The notes under the pieces are model-generated. The model was given only the letters and a program-made list of their open reading frames with translations. It was not told the origin of the DNA and did no database searches. Shown here one piece after another: positions 51,141-60,062 of a stretch of 64,000 nt of DNA. Source of the stretch: UBA8941 sp963780545. Its GTDB lineage: Archaea > Thermoproteota > Bathyarchaeia > TCS64. The translations under genes and the position numbers were made by a program. How positions within the stretch are numbered: position 1 is the first letter of the stretch; each line of letters starts with the position of its first letter. The DNA is taken from the NCBI GenBank assembly GCA_963780545.1, contig CAWACK010000009.1:1-64000 (forward strand), given 5' to 3'.

Positions 51141-51275
51141 GTGTTAAGTGAGGATCCTCATACAGTGACCATGTGTGTATGTGACGGCTGTGGCGCACTT
51201 CTCAATAAAGACGATATGAAACCCTACAGAAGTCTGCTTAACCCTCATTGTGAAGAAGGTCGCGCGAGCGCCTGA
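51141..51275 (+). CDS. Small cysteine-cluster ORF
   Basis: GTG 51141 opens a 44-residue frame with MCVCDGCGALLNKDD and a later HCEE, a possible C-x-C-x2-C ... C zinc site. It is short and the start is uncertain. The space to 51413 holds GC-alternating words (GCGCATGCGCGTGCGC near 51333) and a small GAGCC/GGCTC hairpin at 51302-51319 before the convergent phosphorylase end. Confidence 0.3.
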   Translation: MLSEDPHTVTMCVCDGCGALLNKDDMKPYRSLLNPHCEEGRASA

Positions 51276-51413
51276 CAGCTAGCCGCGCACGTGCAAAAAA
51301 GGAGCCCCTAAAAAGGCTCATTGTTCTCAGATGCGCATGCGCGTGCGCAAAAAGGCGGAAGGAGAACTATCTACATGAGAGGCACAACAGTCACTGTTTT
51401 CCATCATTTAGTT

Positions 51414-53186
51414 TCAGATGTAGGCATCAGTTGCATATCTCCGCATCATTCGATGAGTGTTGAAATAATAGGCAATTTTGCCAATTGAGTTTCGCATCAT
51501 GCTTATCCAACTATCTCGTTCCTCGTAGAATTTTGGGATAATGAGGTATTCTAGCTTGTTGTAGAGATCAGCTAGTTCTCTCTTTCTTCTTTCACCCTCA
51601 TTGATTTTTTGATCAGGAGACGGGCCAATTGCCCAGCCGGTGAGACCTTCAACGCAGCCTTCGATCCACCAGCCATCTAAGACGCTGAAATTTACCACCC
51701 CGTTATGTGCTGCCTTCATCCCGCTTGTCCCAGATGCCTCATATGGGGGAAGTGGGGTATTCAGCCAGATGTCGACACCTGAAGTCATTATCCCAGCCAT
51801 TTCCATGTCGTAGTTTTCAAGATAGGCGACTTCGACCTTATTTTTAAGCAGGTCAATGTATCTGTAGATGTCCCTGATCAGCATCTTACCCATCACGTCT
51901 CTGGGGTGTGCCTTTCCAGCGAAAACTAGCTGAATTTTGCCCTGTCTATTTACTTCCTCAAGTTTCTCCAAGTCCGAGAAGATCATGGTTGCTCTCTTGT
52001 ACTCGGTGGCTCTTCTTGCAAAGCCTAGGGTCAACGTGCCAATATCCAATCTAATGCCGACTTTCTCGTAAACAAAGTCGATCAAATCCTGCTTTGCTTT
52101 CATATGCGCTGTCCACAACTCATTATTCGGAATTGAATCAACTCTCACAAGAAGTTCTGGTTCGTTAGCCCATCCTCGAATATAGGTGTCGAAAAGATCT
52201 CTAAAGTACTGGCAGGTCCAAGTATAGGAGTGGACGCCATTAGTTATTTCTTGGATGTTGTAACCCGGAAAAATTTTCCTTGAGTACTCCATATGCGACT
52301 CTGTTACGCCATTGGTGTATTTACTCAGATTCAATGCCAAAAGCGCCATATTCAATTGGGATGATCCACCATACTTAATCAAGACATCCCGCGGTAACTC
52401 AGGCCCAAGCACTCTTGATACAAGATCATAAGAGAATTTATCAAGAGCAGCTTCAACAGGCGTGTGAGTTGTGAAAACACACAAATTTTTCACCTTATCA
52501 GCGTTCATCTCATTCCTTTTTAAAAGCTCGAGAGTTAGAAGGCTGGAATGACCCTCATTCATGTGATATTTTTTGATGTTGATGTTTAAAGCTTCAAGAA
52601 TCTTCACACCACCAATACCCAAGACTATCTCCTGTTTCAACCGATATGCCTCGTCGCCTCCGTAAAGAAAATCAGTTATTTCCCTACCACATTCAACGTT
52701 TCCTTCAACGTCGGTCGTGAGAAACAGAACCGGAACAACCCCGCCGGTCGTGCTCTCCTGATTATAAACCCAAGCTCCGACCTTGACATTCCCCTCCCCA
52801 ATTCTAACGGTCACAGTTGCTGACAACAATCTCATAAACTTCGAAGGATCCCACTCCTCTGGGTATTCCAATTGTTCTCCGTCGAACGTAATCTTCTGTT
52901 TCAGGTAGCCCTCTTTACTGAGTAAAGTGACTGCAATCAATGGGATCCTCAAATCCGCGCTTGATCTAACTACGTCACCTGCTAAAACCCCTAACCCGCC
53001 ACTGTAAGTTGGAATATTACTCTTAATGCCGATTTCCATGGAAAAATAAGCGACTCTAGGGCCTTCGATAAAACTGCGCATGCAATACTCGCTGTCAAAG
53101 TAACATTGTTTGGTCAAAAATTCGCTCTTGAACTTAGTTTCATTAGACTCTAATGACATTCCGCATATAGGATCTTTCACATTCAC
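51414..53186 (-). CDS. YHS-domain / alpha-glucan phosphorylase fusion
   Basis: A 590-residue GT35 phosphorylase of the short type. Residues 1-40, NVKDPICGMSLESNETKFKS and YFDSEYCMRSF, are a YHS metal-binding domain rarely seen on this enzyme. Then RVAYFSMEIGIKSNIPTYSG, HMNEGHSSLLTLELL and NGVHSYTWTCQYF lead to the PLP Lys region EASGTSGMKAAHNG, which binds the cofactor that activates phosphate to release glucose 1-phosphate. Typical short phosphorylases are 540-560 residues, so the extra is the YHS part. It is the last protein gene before the transposase and could be cargo or a chromosomal passenger. Confidence 0.88.
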   Translation of the reverse strand: MNVKDPICGMSLESNETKFKSEFLTKQCYFDSEYCMRSFIEGPRVAYFSMEIGIKSNIPTYSGGLGVLAGDVVRSSADLRIPLIAVTLLSKEGYLKQKITFDGEQLEYPEEWDPSKFMRLLSATVTVRIGEGNVKVGAWVYNQESTTGGVVPVLFLTTDVEGNVECGREITDFLYGGDEAYRLKQEIVLGIGGVKILEALNINIKKYHMNEGHSSLLTLELLKRNEMNADKVKNLCVFTTHTPVEAALDKFSYDLVSRVLGPELPRDVLIKYGGSSQLNMALLALNLSKYTNGVTESHMEYSRKIFPGYNIQEITNGVHSYTWTCQYFRDLFDTYIRGWANEPELLVRVDSIPNNELWTAHMKAKQDLIDFVYEKVGIRLDIGTLTLGFARRATEYKRATMIFSDLEKLEEVNRQGKIQLVFAGKAHPRDVMGKMLIRDIYRYIDLLKNKVEVAYLENYDMEMAGIMTSGVDIWLNTPLPPYEASGTSGMKAAHNGVVNFSVLDGWWIEGCVEGLTGWAIGPSPDQKINEGERRKRELADLYNKLEYLIIPKFYEERDSWISMMRNSIGKIAYYFNTHRMMRRYATDAYI

Positions 53187-53319
53187 AAAGTAACACTCTT
53201 AAAGACAGACGACAGCCAAGCTTTAATAAACCATTGCCACTTTCCTAGATGTTAACCGCGTGCGATATCACCATGATTCTTTTAAACGCGCGCGCTTAAA
53301 TTTTCTCTCCGTCAACCCC

Positions 53320-53451
53320 CTATCCTCTCCCCAGTAAGGCTCCTCCTTTCCAACATGAAGTACATGATCCGGACCATCTTCTATGGGTGTCACTCTCCTC
53401 GAATCCCTGGGTATAAAACCGCCTCAATGCGTGGGGTATGAAGGGCCTCAA
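53320..53451 (-). CDS. Small protein encoded in the second 160-bp repeat copy
   Basis: TTG 53451 starts a 43-residue frame whose first 28 residues, LRPFIPHALRRFYTQGFEE and on to HRRWSG, match those of the frame at 43043. After that the two diverge; this copy soon ends at TAG 53320-53322 with CTSCWKGGALLG. It may be a shortened copy. The shared synonymous pattern supports coding. Confidence 0.4.
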   Translation of the reverse strand: MRPFIPHALRRFYTQGFEESDTHRRWSGSCTSCWKGGALLGRG

Positions 53452-53527
53452 CTTCTCAGGCGGTGATGAGCCGGCTCACTGATAAAGCATCGGCACAAAC
53501 CGCGAGGGGAGGGAAGCGTGAAAGAGG
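53368..53527. repeat. 160-bp imperfect direct repeat, copy 2
   Basis: Partner of 42960-43119, aligned without gaps. The rest of 53187-53758 holds A+T-rich sequence, a GCGCGCGC-type run near 53287 and no further supportable gene. Confidence 0.75.
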
Positions 53528-53758
53528 TCGAATAACTTATCCTCATTTCCGCCTCGCGTTCGCTCAAGATTTATCAAATATTTCTCTATTGGTGATCAAG
53601 ACGAGTGATCCTAGATTCATCAAGATGCAAATAGCTGACATCATCGTCGGTGAGCGCGCGCTGGCCTGTCCCGAAATTCATCAGGCTAAAATAAGCTTAT
53701 TTTGATAGTTGGGGTCTCGTCCCCCAATGGTCTGCCCAACCCTAGGAGGTGAGTTCAC

Positions 53759-54752
53759 TTAGGACAAGATGAACACGAGACCCTTGAAACACTCTTCAAA
53801 AACGTCGACTTAAGCATTGCTGAGCAGCAGCTCCTAGGCTGCTACCACACAACCGGACCCGGAAGACCACCCAGAAACCCACTCGGCATCCTAAGAGCCC
53901 TCATCATCATGCGACTGAAAGGCATACGCAGCCTAAGGGAACTCACCAGGATCCTCGACGTAGACCTCCGCCTCCGAAGGCTCTGCCTCATCCGCGCCAG
54001 ACAAAGAGGCTACACCGAGATCAGTCATCAGCCGCTTCACCCACAGGGTCGGAGCCGAGACGCTCCGACTCATAATAGAGGAGAAGGTGGTCACGCTCCT
54101 CAGGAGAAGTGGCGTCAGCGAGGTGGATGTGGTCCTGGACGACAGCTTCATCAAGGCCAGAAGCATCAGACACCCCGACAACGGCAGAACGGGCTTCTCC
54201 GACGCCGACGCCATGGTCGGCAGGAACGGACGCTTCTACGGCCTCGGATACAAGCTTCACGTCGCCGTGGACCCTGCAGCGATGCTCCCTCTCGCCACCC
54301 TGCTGGCTTCGGCGAACGAGAACGAGAAACGGCATGCGCCATCTCTTGTGAAGAGGAGCCGTCTGGTGCTGGGGAGGGCTGGGGTGAAGCTCGGGTGCTT
54401 GATCGCGGACAGCCAGTACAGCAGCGCTAGGGTCAGGGCCCTCGTTGAGTACGCGGTGATCCCATATATGGCTAACCAGAGGTGTGTCGGGGATGTGTTG
54501 AGGGTTGACAGGTTGTTCAGGGCGCATGGCTCTGCTGGGGAGATGGAGGTGTATCGTAGGCGACCGGCGGTGGAGGCGTTGTTTGCCTTCGTGAAGAACT
54601 GGTTCGGGTTGACGGTGAATAGGGTTCGGGGTCTAAAGAACGTGGGGATGTATTCTCTGCTGAGTGTGTTGTGCCTTGTGTTGAACAGGGAGGCGGCTGA
54701 GAACCTTGGTCGGCCGGATAAGGCGTTGTCTCCGACGTTCTTCAACGTGTGA
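53759..54752 (+). pseudogene. IS4/IS5-type DDE transposase, inactive
   Basis: Two frames make one transposase. The first reads GQDEHETLETLFKNVDLSIA and on to GILRALIIMRLKGIRSLREL; the second, from about 54010, reads RSVISRFTHRVGAETLRLII. DDE residues are in VVLDDSFIKARS, LIADSQYSSA and AVEALFAFVKNWFGL. A strong AGGAGGTGA at 53745-53753 is followed by TTA where TTG would start the protein, and the frame changes near 54000-54015. Both lesions suggest a dead copy. Clear terminal inverted repeats were not found. Confidence 0.75.
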
Positions 54753-55190
54753 GGCTGGTCATCGGGTCTGTTTGGTGGCATAGCTAGATGGTGTTCCGCT
54801 TGTTTGTGTGGATTCATCCGTTTTCCGGGTGGTTGCTGTGACGGGTGTGGGCTTGTTTTTGCTGTAAGTGAGTGGCTGAGTCATTTATGTAGTGGTTTTA
54901 CTCTTTTATTGGAGGATTATTGGGGGTGTCTATTTTAGGGACAAGCCAGACGGTATGAGAAACGTTTTCAGGAATAGACTGCGAGGGTGTCGCGGGTGGC
55001 CTAGGCCCGCCGCGCGCTTGGTCCACATGAGACCCTGAAGCCAGACTGGGCCAGACGCGCGCGCGCGCGTGGGGAAGGTAATGTGTTCCAGTTTCACAGG
55101 TACTTCCTGGCCATATATGTCTAGAATGATGATACTCACATAGGTTTTTGACTACTCTCGTTATAATTAATTGTAGGTATCCGGGGAGCC
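54753..55190. other. Non-coding tail of the element
   Basis: No convincing gene. There is a pure alternating CG tract ACGCGCGCGCGCGCGT at about 55054-55069, able to form Z-DNA, and a GCCTAGGCCCGCC word near 54999. A minus-strand frame at 54930-55139 (SIIILDIYGQEVPVKLEHIT at its start) is open for 69 codons but lacks other support. Confidence 0.45.
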
Positions 55191-55194
55191 TCTT

Positions 55195-55204
55195 TTACTA
55201 GTAA
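55195..55204. repeat. Palindrome TTACTAGTAA at the right end
   Basis: Identical to 36450-36459. In a circular form the two copies would flank the att core on both sides. Each is followed within about 15 bases by AAATAC. Confidence 0.7.
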
Positions 55205-55217
55205 ATACGGGTTGGTG

Positions 55218-55237
55218 CCCCACCCCCTGCACCATTT
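55218..55237 (+). repeat. attR of the integrated element
   Basis: The 20-bp core of the tRNA-Leu 3' end including CCA and TTT, identical to attL at 36431-36450. The bases just before it (GGGTTGGTG) keep the T-stem but not the T-loop, so no tRNA is encoded here. It marks the right border about 18.8 kb from attL. Confidence 0.8.
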
Positions 55238-55337
55238 GCACGCGCCGCAAACTTTGCGTGACTATTAAAAAAATGCGCACTCTAAACCAAGCAAAGAATC
55301 ATAAACCAATATTACCCAGTATTCCAACACGCTACAC

Positions 55338-55703
55338 ATGACAACAAAGAAGATACTGTACGTACAAACTAGCGGAATAGACACACCGGAGAGACTATAC
55401 GCCCCCTTCATCCTCGGCGCAACAGCCGCGGCCATGGGCATAGAAGCCACGATCTATTTCGTAATTAAGGGGATAACAGTCGTCAAGTCGGGCGAGGCGG
55501 AGAAGATCAAGATTGGCGGATTCCCGAGCTTGAAGGAGGTCATGGATCAGGCCGTCAAGGCGGGTGTGAAGATGATGGTCTGTGAGCAGAGCTGCATGCT
55601 GTTCAACCTTCCTAGAGGTAGTTTCGTGAACGAGGCTGGCATCGTCGGTGCTGCGACTCTGAACGATCTACTTCTAGAAGCTGATGCAGTGGTAAGCTTC
55701 TAG
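55338..55703 (+). CDS. DsrE/DsrF-like family protein
   Basis: A 121-residue protein of the DsrE/peroxiredoxin-like family: KKILYVQTSGIDTPERLYAP, GATAAAMGIEATIYFVIKGI and MMVCEQSCMLFNLPRGSF, with two cysteines near residue 86. Relatives handle persulfides or act as small redox proteins. Start ATG 55338. It is the first chromosomal gene after the element. Length is normal. Confidence 0.82.
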   Translation: MTTKKILYVQTSGIDTPERLYAPFILGATAAAMGIEATIYFVIKGITVVKSGEAEKIKIGGFPSLKEVMDQAVKAGVKMMVCEQSCMLFNLPRGSFVNEAGIVGAATLNDLLLEADAVVSF

Positions 55704-55781
55704 CCTCTTTTTCCTAATTTTTACAAACTCGCGCGTCTTAAAATATCTGATCTTGGTTTGGGTTTTGAAGAACAGGTTTTT

Positions 55782-56789
55782 TTATTGGCTTGGGGCCCTT
55801 TGGCCACGGGTATTCACCATCTTTATCAGGTCCTCAGCTGTGTATCTTCCAGGTTTCTCACCCTTAACTGCCATCTCCTCCGCAACCTTCCAGAGGATCT
55901 CGTTGTATGGCGTCTCGACCCCTAGGGATCGCCCCAACTTCACGATGTCCCCATTCAGAGCCTCCACCTCGATGTTGCCGGTTTCCCGAATGAGGCTCTG
56001 CCAGGTGGAGCTCCGTTTGTTCTCCGACTCGTAGCCCTTGGGCATCTTATTTGTCCCCCGTATCGCCTTTACGCGACGTTCATAATCCTCGAAGTCCTCC
56101 CACTCGATCCCCGTCAACTTCCAAACCTCCTCAGCCTCCCTCCTGGTGGCTCGTATGAATTCATCTGCATCGCCTTTACCATCGGTTATCGCTTCAAGGG
56201 AGTTTCCCAGGTTCAAGAGACATTTCGCTGCCTTCGCCCTCATCACCCACTCATTTACCTTGCATACGAACCCGGCGGCATTTAGGTAGGATGAGACCAT
56301 TTGTGTCAGCTCATCTGTGCCATGAGGGTAGCGACCAACCTCAATGAAACCCCCGTTACCTGTGATGGGGTGGATTACCTCCCCAGGGTGAAGGAAGATG
56401 CCGGGCAGGTTGATCATCATGCTGTAGACGTTGTCGAAGACGCGGGTAGCAGCCGGCTCGTTTGTTATGGAGTTCTGAGCGCAGAAGATGGGGAGGCTTC
56501 TCTCGGCGCCTGCGTTCTTAAGCTGCCCAAGGCAGAGGGTTGTGTGCTGAGACTTCACGGTCAGAAACACTATGTCATCTTCCCTAAAGGGAGCCAGATC
56601 CTCCGCCCTCTTACAGGCGGGGATCTTTAAGACATACGTTTCTTTTGGTGTGAGCAGTTTCAGGCCTGCTTCATTGATCCGATCAACATGACTCTTGTTA
56701 CCCACCAGGATGACATTACGGCCAGTTCTGTAGAGGTGACCCCCAATGATGCCTCCAATTGCCCCAGCACCGTAGATTATGAAGCGCAT
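55782..56789 (-). CDS. 2-dehydropantoate 2-reductase family (PanE/ApbA-like)
   Basis: A 335-residue NADPH-dependent ketopantoate-reductase-like protein. MRFIIYGAGAIGGIIGGHLY is the Rossmann motif, so I take ATG 56789; the upstream start at 56840 would add 17 residues. IVFLTVKSQHTTLCLGQLK, PIFCAQNSITNEPAATRVF and the C-terminal domain with AKCLLNLGNSLEAITDG follow. In coenzyme A synthesis it makes pantoate. Its neighbour is a ThDP enzyme, so a different 2-keto acid is possible. Confidence 0.85.
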   Translation of the reverse strand: MRFIIYGAGAIGGIIGGHLYRTGRNVILVGNKSHVDRINEAGLKLLTPKETYVLKIPACKRAEDLAPFREDDIVFLTVKSQHTTLCLGQLKNAGAERSLPIFCAQNSITNEPAATRVFDNVYSMMINLPGIFLHPGEVIHPITGNGGFIEVGRYPHGTDELTQMVSSYLNAAGFVCKVNEWVMRAKAAKCLLNLGNSLEAITDGKGDADEFIRATRREAEEVWKLTGIEWEDFEDYERRVKAIRGTNKMPKGYESENKRSSTWQSLIRETGNIEVEALNGDIVKLGRSLGVETPYNEILWKVAEEMAVKGEKPGRYTAEDLIKMVNTRGQRAPSQ

Positions 56790-56973
56790 GTTGTGATCCA
56801 TTCTAGGATTCAACAGTGGATTATAAACGCGCACGCCCATGTACCTAGTACTAAATTAACCATCAGAAAATGTCGAGTAGCAATTCCATGGTGATAGATG
56901 AGGATCTTCCTTCATCTCTACAACTTAATGTGGGGATGCCGACAAAGCTGGTCAACGTCATTAGTTAGGAGCT

Positions 56974-58701
56974 TCATTTAATGTGGCTAAAGCCCTGCTC
57001 CTCAGCCTTCTTAGTCCAACTCGGCACAGGCGGGACAAGCTTATCCTCAGGTTTAACGATGATCTCCGTGAGTGTGGGTTCTTTCTTCTTAAGATTTATT
57101 TTGAGAACTGGACCGAGCTCGTCTGGTTTTACTACACGAGTGGCTTCTAATCCAAAGCCCTCCGCAATCTTGAGGTAATCTACAGGCTTGAAGTTGGTGG
57201 CGAAGTCGACGTACTCCTTCCCATAACTAAGCTGCCACTCAGCCCTAATCCAACCGAAGCTGAGGTTGTTGAAGAGAATAATGTGGTTGGGGCCACCAAC
57301 TCGGGCGACTGTCTCAAGTTCACCAGCTGTAAATCCGAAGCTGCCATCTCCAACTAAGGCTACGACAACGCTGTTAGGACGGGCATATCTTGCACCTATG
57401 CTAGCGGGTATAGCGTATCCGAGGCTACCCATCGCATAGTTGAAGATCATCCTACGCCCCGCCTCACCTTGCTTGAGAAAGGTGCTCGTGTAAATAGATG
57501 AGACGCCGACGTCGTGAACGATTGCGTAATCCTTTGGGAGTGCTTCCCCGAGCTCCTTCACGAACTTGAGTGGATGAATGGGAATCTCATTAGATAGCAT
57601 GAGGCTTCCAACATAGATGTCATATGCCTCCCTCTCTTTCTGAATAGCCTTTATGCGTGGAAGCTTCCGAACCTTCTTCTCCTGCTTCTCAGCCACCTCA
57701 GCCATCACGCGAAGAGTCGCTGCCGCGTCTCCGATTAAGGCGACCTCTATAGGGTAGTTGTTCCCAACCTCTGCCTCGCTGACATTAAGATGAATTATCT
57801 TCGCTTGGGTGTCCAGACTAGGGGTCCTCCACATATCTGTTCCAGTGGAGTCAGTGCTACATCCAACATAGAAAATTGCATCAGCCTCGTTGATCACCTT
57901 GTTGCTAAGGGCTGTACCGCCCCGAGCACCAGTAACACCGATGCTAAGCGGGTGGTTCTCGGGGAAAGAGCCCTTTCCGTTAGTGGTGGTACCTACAGGA
58001 ATGCCAAAAAGCTCAGCCAGTACCTGCACCTCCCGCCAAGCTTGGCTGAGGAGGACACCCTGTCCGCAGACAATGACGGGGCGTTGCGCTAACCCGAGTA
58101 ACTTCAGTGCCTCACTTATCTTTGCGAGTTCCGCTACAGAGCGATGACCCGGATAGGTTTTGAAGTCTTTCTGGACGTATAGGCGTGGATCACCGATCTC
58201 CTCACATTGTTGATCACTTGGGAACCTTATGTGAACGGGCCCCGGCTTCCCCGATGTGGCGAGGCGGAAGGCTCGCCTAACGATGTTAGGCAGTTCAGAC
58301 GCCTCCGTGACTGTGAGGCTTTCCTTAGTAATTCCCTTGAACATCGCCGTATGGTCAATACCCGTCAGCGTGTTTCGCTTCTCGTAATGTAAAGGAATGT
58401 CGCTGGTGAAGACAATCATCGGAATTGAAGCCTTGTAAGCCTCAGCAACGCCGGGAATCATGTGGGTGGCTCCTACGCTGGGTCCCTCGCAGATGCCTGG
58501 TCTATAGCTGAATCTTGCGAAGGCATCCGCGGCAAACGTGGCGCTTCTCTCGTCCCGCATCATAATATGCTTAACCTCAGGGATGCTTGACCACTCCTTA
58601 TACCAGAAAAGGGTCGTCTCGCCGGGAAGGCCGAAAACCTCACCGACGCCATATCCCTTAAGCAACTCCATAAGGGCTTTAGAGGCGTTCAAGGGTATCA
58701 C
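56974..58701 (-). CDS. ThDP-dependent enzyme, acetolactate-synthase-like
   Basis: A 575-residue enzyme of the acetolactate synthase / 2-keto-acid decarboxylase superfamily. MRDERSATFAADAFAR holds the catalytic Glu, GKPGPVHIRFPSDQ the domain link, and ALVGDGSFGFTAGELETVAR ... NHIILFNNLSFGWIR the ThDP/Mg motif (GDG ... NN). The small subunit gene is absent and ILV genes are not adjacent, so the substrate is not decided. It diverges from the oxidoreductase operon at 58939 and lies beside a PanE-like gene. Confidence 0.85.
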   Translation of the reverse strand: MIPLNASKALMELLKGYGVGEVFGLPGETTLFWYKEWSSIPEVKHIMMRDERSATFAADAFARFSYRPGICEGPSVGATHMIPGVAEAYKASIPMIVFTSDIPLHYEKRNTLTGIDHTAMFKGITKESLTVTEASELPNIVRRAFRLATSGKPGPVHIRFPSDQQCEEIGDPRLYVQKDFKTYPGHRSVAELAKISEALKLLGLAQRPVIVCGQGVLLSQAWREVQVLAELFGIPVGTTTNGKGSFPENHPLSIGVTGARGGTALSNKVINEADAIFYVGCSTDSTGTDMWRTPSLDTQAKIIHLNVSEAEVGNNYPIEVALIGDAAATLRVMAEVAEKQEKKVRKLPRIKAIQKEREAYDIYVGSLMLSNEIPIHPLKFVKELGEALPKDYAIVHDVGVSSIYTSTFLKQGEAGRRMIFNYAMGSLGYAIPASIGARYARPNSVVVALVGDGSFGFTAGELETVARVGGPNHIILFNNLSFGWIRAEWQLSYGKEYVDFATNFKPVDYLKIAEGFGLEATRVVKPDELGPVLKINLKKKEPTLTEIIVKPEDKLVPPVPSWTKKAEEQGFSHIK

Positions 58702-58938
58702 CTAGCACCCCGAATATGAGGGTAGGAGAGATAAGTTCTTTGAACTTCACCGACCGTACTTTGCATATATTTAAGCTAAGGAGTTCCAAAATGAGTGTAC
58801 AAATTATAAATTGGCATGTTTTATCGCCAAGTTACTACATAAAACAAGTTTGCCGACCTCACGCGAAATCTCAATTACTCTCCTATAAATAGTTGTGTTC
58901 ATGCGACAGCCCGTTTAAGAATAGTTAAAATCCCTCCT
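58702..58938. other. Divergent promoter region
   Basis: About 240 bp between the ThDP enzyme and the second oxidoreductase operon. It includes A+T-rich words such as TTATAAATTGGCATG near 58804 and CTATAAATAGTTG near 58883; the second is well placed as box A for the operon start at 58939. No gene is seen. Confidence 0.4.
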
Positions 58939-60060
58939 TTGACCTCTCTCTTCAGACACGACTTGAAGGTAGTTTCTTCAGCTTTCGATGAGAAGGCGGT
59001 CACGACCATCAGGAACATTGAGGTCAACTACAGAGGGGTATTACAGAGGACGCTGGCGAGGCGGATATGCAGAAACATCGTCTACGCAGCCAAGAAAGAT
59101 GATAAAACAAGCTTTAGCTACGGGCGATACAGCGACGCACCCGAGCGGGATGGAGTCCCCTGCAAGTACTTCGCCGTGGTTGCCGATCTCTCTGAGGAGG
59201 ACCTCGAGGCAGAAGTGGGCACAAAAGTTGAGCCCGACTCTGTCGATGTAAGTGTAGCCCTAGACGACACTATGGTGAAGGGAGTCGAGCCCTGGGCCTG
59301 GCACGGTGTACGCCCAATAAACGAGAAGGCGAAGCCAGACTCTACCCTACTTGTAGTCTCTAATCATACACCGGAGGAACTTCTCACATTCTTGGGAAGA
59401 AAGCCCTATCCTTACAAACTCGCGATACTCCCTGGAAAAAGCACATTCTCAGGGCTCTGGGTTTTCAAGAACGATGGCACCGACCTAAGGGTACTCGGCG
59501 CTGTGTCTCGCGTAGACCCAAGTCTCGTCAGCCTTGCCTCACTCACTAAACTAATTACCGAGAGAGAAGGGGCGAAGAATGTTGAAGCTTTGAAAGAGGG
59601 CTACGAATCAGTTATATTAAGAGACGTGATGCCCAACGAGGGTATAAACTGGCCCTACGCGGCAGTCGTCCTACCAAAATGGAGTGAATTTCCAGAGGGA
59701 ATAATGGTCAACGGGATGAAGAGAGGCGGCAGGAGCGAAAACTTCAAGAGGTTCACGACGAGGACCATCCGTCCCGTCATTAGGTTCGATACCTGCGTTA
59801 AATGCAGCCGGTGCTGGTATGCCTGTCAGGACGAATGCTTCGACCCCACCAGCGACGGCTTCTACGACGTCTCCTACGAATATTGTGTGGGATGCGGCAG
59901 GTGCGCAGAGGTCTGCCCCGTCAAGAATACAATAGTGATGGTCGACGAGCTTCACTTCGAGAACAATGATTCACCATACGTGCAATACAAAGCCGACTCC
60001 GCTCATTACATCAAATGGACTAAGGAGAAGAAGGGCGAGTCAAGTCAAAAGGAGGAGTGA
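58939..60060 (+). CDS. 2-oxoacid:ferredoxin oxidoreductase gamma-type plus ferredoxin fusion
   Basis: A 373-residue protein, first gene of the second oxidoreductase operon. The front half (LKVVSSAFDEKAVTTIRNIE ... DDTMVKGVEPWAWHGVRPIN, then STLLVVSNHTPEELLTFLGR) is a divergent gamma-like chain. The end carries two 4Fe-4S sites, CVKCSRCWYACQDECF and CVGCGRCAEVCPVKN. Start TTG 58939. The stop overlaps the next gene's GTG, so the three are translated together. Confidence 0.78.
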   Translation: MTSLFRHDLKVVSSAFDEKAVTTIRNIEVNYRGVLQRTLARRICRNIVYAAKKDDKTSFSYGRYSDAPERDGVPCKYFAVVADLSEEDLEAEVGTKVEPDSVDVSVALDDTMVKGVEPWAWHGVRPINEKAKPDSTLLVVSNHTPEELLTFLGRKPYPYKLAILPGKSTFSGLWVFKNDGTDLRVLGAVSRVDPSLVSLASLTKLITEREGAKNVEALKEGYESVILRDVMPNEGINWPYAAVVLPKWSEFPEGIMVNGMKRGGRSENFKRFTTRTIRPVIRFDTCVKCSRCWYACQDECFDPTSDGFYDVSYEYCVGCGRCAEVCPVKNTIVMVDELHFENNDSPYVQYKADSAHYIKWTKEKKGESSQKEE

Positions 60061-60062
60061 TT

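Noticed and set aside
53460..53705. An 80-residue plus-strand ORF
   Set aside because: It overlaps the 160-bp repeat, whose substitution pattern supports the minus strand, and it has no recognisable protein features.
54930..55139. A 69-residue minus-strand ORF
   Set aside because: Much of it comes from an alternating CG tract and there is no start signal or family match.
55209..55234. A second tRNA gene
   Set aside because: Only the T-stem and acceptor 3' strand are present, the T-loop is changed, and no 5' half exists upstream.
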